Positions 5,919 through 7,101 of a stretch of DNA of 7,101 nt are shown here, piece after piece. Every line of letters starts with the position of its first letter. The stretch's first letter is position 1. Source of the DNA: Nitrospira sp. ST-bin4 (GTDB lineage: Bacteria; Nitrospirota; Nitrospiria; Nitrospirales; Nitrospiraceae); NCBI GenBank assembly GCA_002083565.1, contig MSXM01000054.1:1-7101 (forward strand), written 5' to 3'. The position numbers and the translations under genes were made by a program. The notes beneath the pieces are model-generated. The model did no database searches. It saw only the letters and a list, made by a program, of their open reading frames with translations, and had not been told where the DNA came from.

Positions 5919-5944
5919 ATCCATCACGTTTCACGCCCAACCAG

Positions 5945-7101
5945 CTACCTGCTGACGGGAACGTTCTCTATCTTCTTCACAATTTCGATGGGTTGGAAGA
6001 CGGGGTCTTGCAAGCCCTGGGAGGACTCGGCTTCGACCCGCTGGAGAAAGGGTGCCGGGCCTGTGATGGCCCCGTAATTGAGCGTGACTTCGACGTCGAA
6101 GGTCTTGGTGTCTTTCGGTGTTGGAAATGAAAACGTCTCGACTCTGATTTCATCCGGCTTTAACACCGTATCTTCCACAACCTTCACCGCTTCAAAATCA
6201 AAGACTGTCTTCTGCCCCTTGGCATCGATATAGGTCCGGCCATAGATCCGCTTGTCGGCGAACACGGTCTTAAGATTTTTCCCTTTCACATCGAGATCCA
6301 ACACGACCGTGGCCCATGCCGGATGAGTCGCGGGCAAATGGTGCGGCACCAGGCTCTGGACCTTCACGGTCACCGTCGTCTTGTCACCCTCAATCTTCGT
6401 CTGCACGTCCAACTTCGCCGCCTCCTGGTGGAGCTTGCCGAGACGGCCTGGGAACGTGTGGTTGGCGACTTTGCGCTTCTTCTCCCCGTTCGCCGACTCT
6501 CCGACCTGTTCAGGCATGTGGCAATGTTGGCATTCTTTGCCGGACTTGACCGCCTGGCTCTGATCCCAATTGCCGAGTAAATCGTTGGCCTTGCCGAGAT
6601 TGGCCGCCGACGGTATCGATTGGTGGCAGTTCAGACAGAGATCGGACTTTTGAAAGAGCCCCAATTCCATCGACTGGTGCGCAAGATTCTGGACGAAATC
6701 TTTGTAGGGCCCGTAGAGCGTCTTGCTGCCGATTTCGTATTTCGGATCCGGCGGATGTTTGGCGCGATCGACCTGCTTGATCAAATGGCACTGCGCACAG
6801 GCCACACCGTCCAGAGAGGGATCGCCGGACTTCGCCTGGTCGATGAACAGCTGCGCCTGATCGGGAAACTCGCGCACATGCGGCGCATGGCATCGAAAGC
6901 AGAGCGCTTTGTCTTTGCCGCCCGGCGAGTTGAGATAGGCATCGAGCGACGCGCGGAACGCCGGAGAATGGATGGACTTCGACAAAGGCGAGGTTTCCCA
7001 CTCTTCAAAGACCCGTTCGTGGCAACGCTTGCACTTGTTGGAATGGGGAAAAGCCTTCTCAATGAACGCTTGCCCCTTAGCGTCCTGGGCCAGCGCTTCG
7101 G
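5945..7101 (-). CDS. Multiheme cytochrome c, at least five hemes, N-terminus beyond window
   Basis: This is a predicted exported electron-transfer protein. The frame stays open through the right edge (384 residues visible), so the start and signal peptide are outside; the first visible residues, EALAQDAK, could be the end of a signal region. Five covalent heme sites are present: CKRCH (7019-7033), CFRCH (6887-6901), CAQCH (6785-6799), CLNCH (6623-6637) and CQHCH (6518-6532). A TTG at 6985 would give a shorter protein lacking the first heme and is not credible. The last heme is followed by NHTFPG, HHLPATHPAW and about 170 residues of beta-rich sequence without cysteines, ending in PVSR. This resembles the heme domain plus beta-sandwich layout of cytochrome c554-like multiheme proteins. 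Partners are unknown; in Nitrospira-like bacteria a role in nitrogen or respiratory electron flow is plausible but unproven. Confidence 0.92.
   Translation of the reverse strand, partial: EALAQDAKGQAFIEKAFPHSNKCKRCHERVFEEWETSPLSKSIHSPAFRASLDAYLNSPGGKDKALCFRCHAPHVREFPDQAQLFIDQAKSGDPSLDGVACAQCHLIKQVDRAKHPPDPKYEIGSKTLYGPYKDFVQNLAHQSMELGLFQKSDLCLNCHQSIPSAANLGKANDLLGNWDQSQAVKSGKECQHCHMPEQVGESANGEKKRKVANHTFPGRLGKLHQEAAKLDVQTKIEGDKTTVTVKVQSLVPHHLPATHPAWATVVLDLDVKGKNLKTVFADKRIYGRTYIDAKGQKTVFDFEAVKVVEDTVLKPDEIRVETFSFPTPKDTKTFDVEVTLNYGAITGPAPFLQRVEAESSQGLQDPVFQPIEIVKKIENVPVSR

Noticed and set aside
3131..5944. Integron-type gene cassette array (same-strand accessory genes with toxin-antitoxin content)
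   Set aside because: No attC-like paired RYYYAAC and GTTRRRY sites with internal symmetry were found after the genes. The only GTTRRRY match I noted (5223-5229) lies in the hicB coding region.
5717..6130. 137-codon plus-strand ORF across the antitoxin and cytochrome end
   Set aside because: It is antisense to two well-supported genes and has no recognisable product or start signal.
6510..7001. 163-codon minus-strand frame overlapping the cytochrome
   Set aside because: It lacks the heme motifs and is in a different frame from the gene carrying five CXXCH sites.
1..7101. CRISPR array, tRNA, rRNA or insertion sequence
   Set aside because: I saw no regularly spaced repeats, cloverleaf-like segments, transposase motifs or long terminal inverted repeats.

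Overview
The window looks like a chromosomal piece of a moderately GC-rich bacterium. A Nitrospira-like member of Nitrospirota is my best guess. That guess rests on a GTG-started K+-independent H+-pyrophosphatase, a multiheme cytochrome c and the GC-rich codon use of the outer genes. No marker gene is present, so the taxonomy is inference.

Layout. Positions 1-1918 (minus) hold most of a membrane-bound H+-translocating pyrophosphatase (hppA) that runs off the left edge. A divergent intergenic region (1919-2179) separates it from a plus-strand pair: an 84-residue hypothetical protein (2180-2434) and a class I SAM-dependent methyltransferase (2444-3130). From about 3130 to 5940 lies an accessory block, visibly more A/T-rich and read entirely on the minus strand. 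Positions 5945-7101 (minus) hold a cytochrome c with five visible heme-binding motifs, open at the right edge.

The accessory block, in transcription order, has four units. First is an intact type II toxin-antitoxin pair, an addiction-module antitoxin followed by a RelE/ParE-like toxin, overlapping by 4 bases. Second is a decayed HicB-like antitoxin gene with one in-frame stop and two apparent single-base deletions. Third is an intact 395-residue protein with a Schlafen AlbA_2-type divergent ATP-binding domain. Fourth is a PD-(D/E)XK nuclease-like gene whose two active-site motifs sit in a short stretch pushed out of frame by two opposite one-base indels in A-runs.

The outer genes fit energy metabolism: pyrophosphate-driven proton pumping and periplasmic electron transfer. 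The middle block looks like horizontally acquired stability or defence genes in partial decay. The main points of interest are the compensating frameshifts around the nuclease active site, the hicB remnant that simple ORF calling would miss or call as an unrelated 46-residue protein, and the Schlafen-domain protein between them. I do not see a complete, clearly new multi-gene system.
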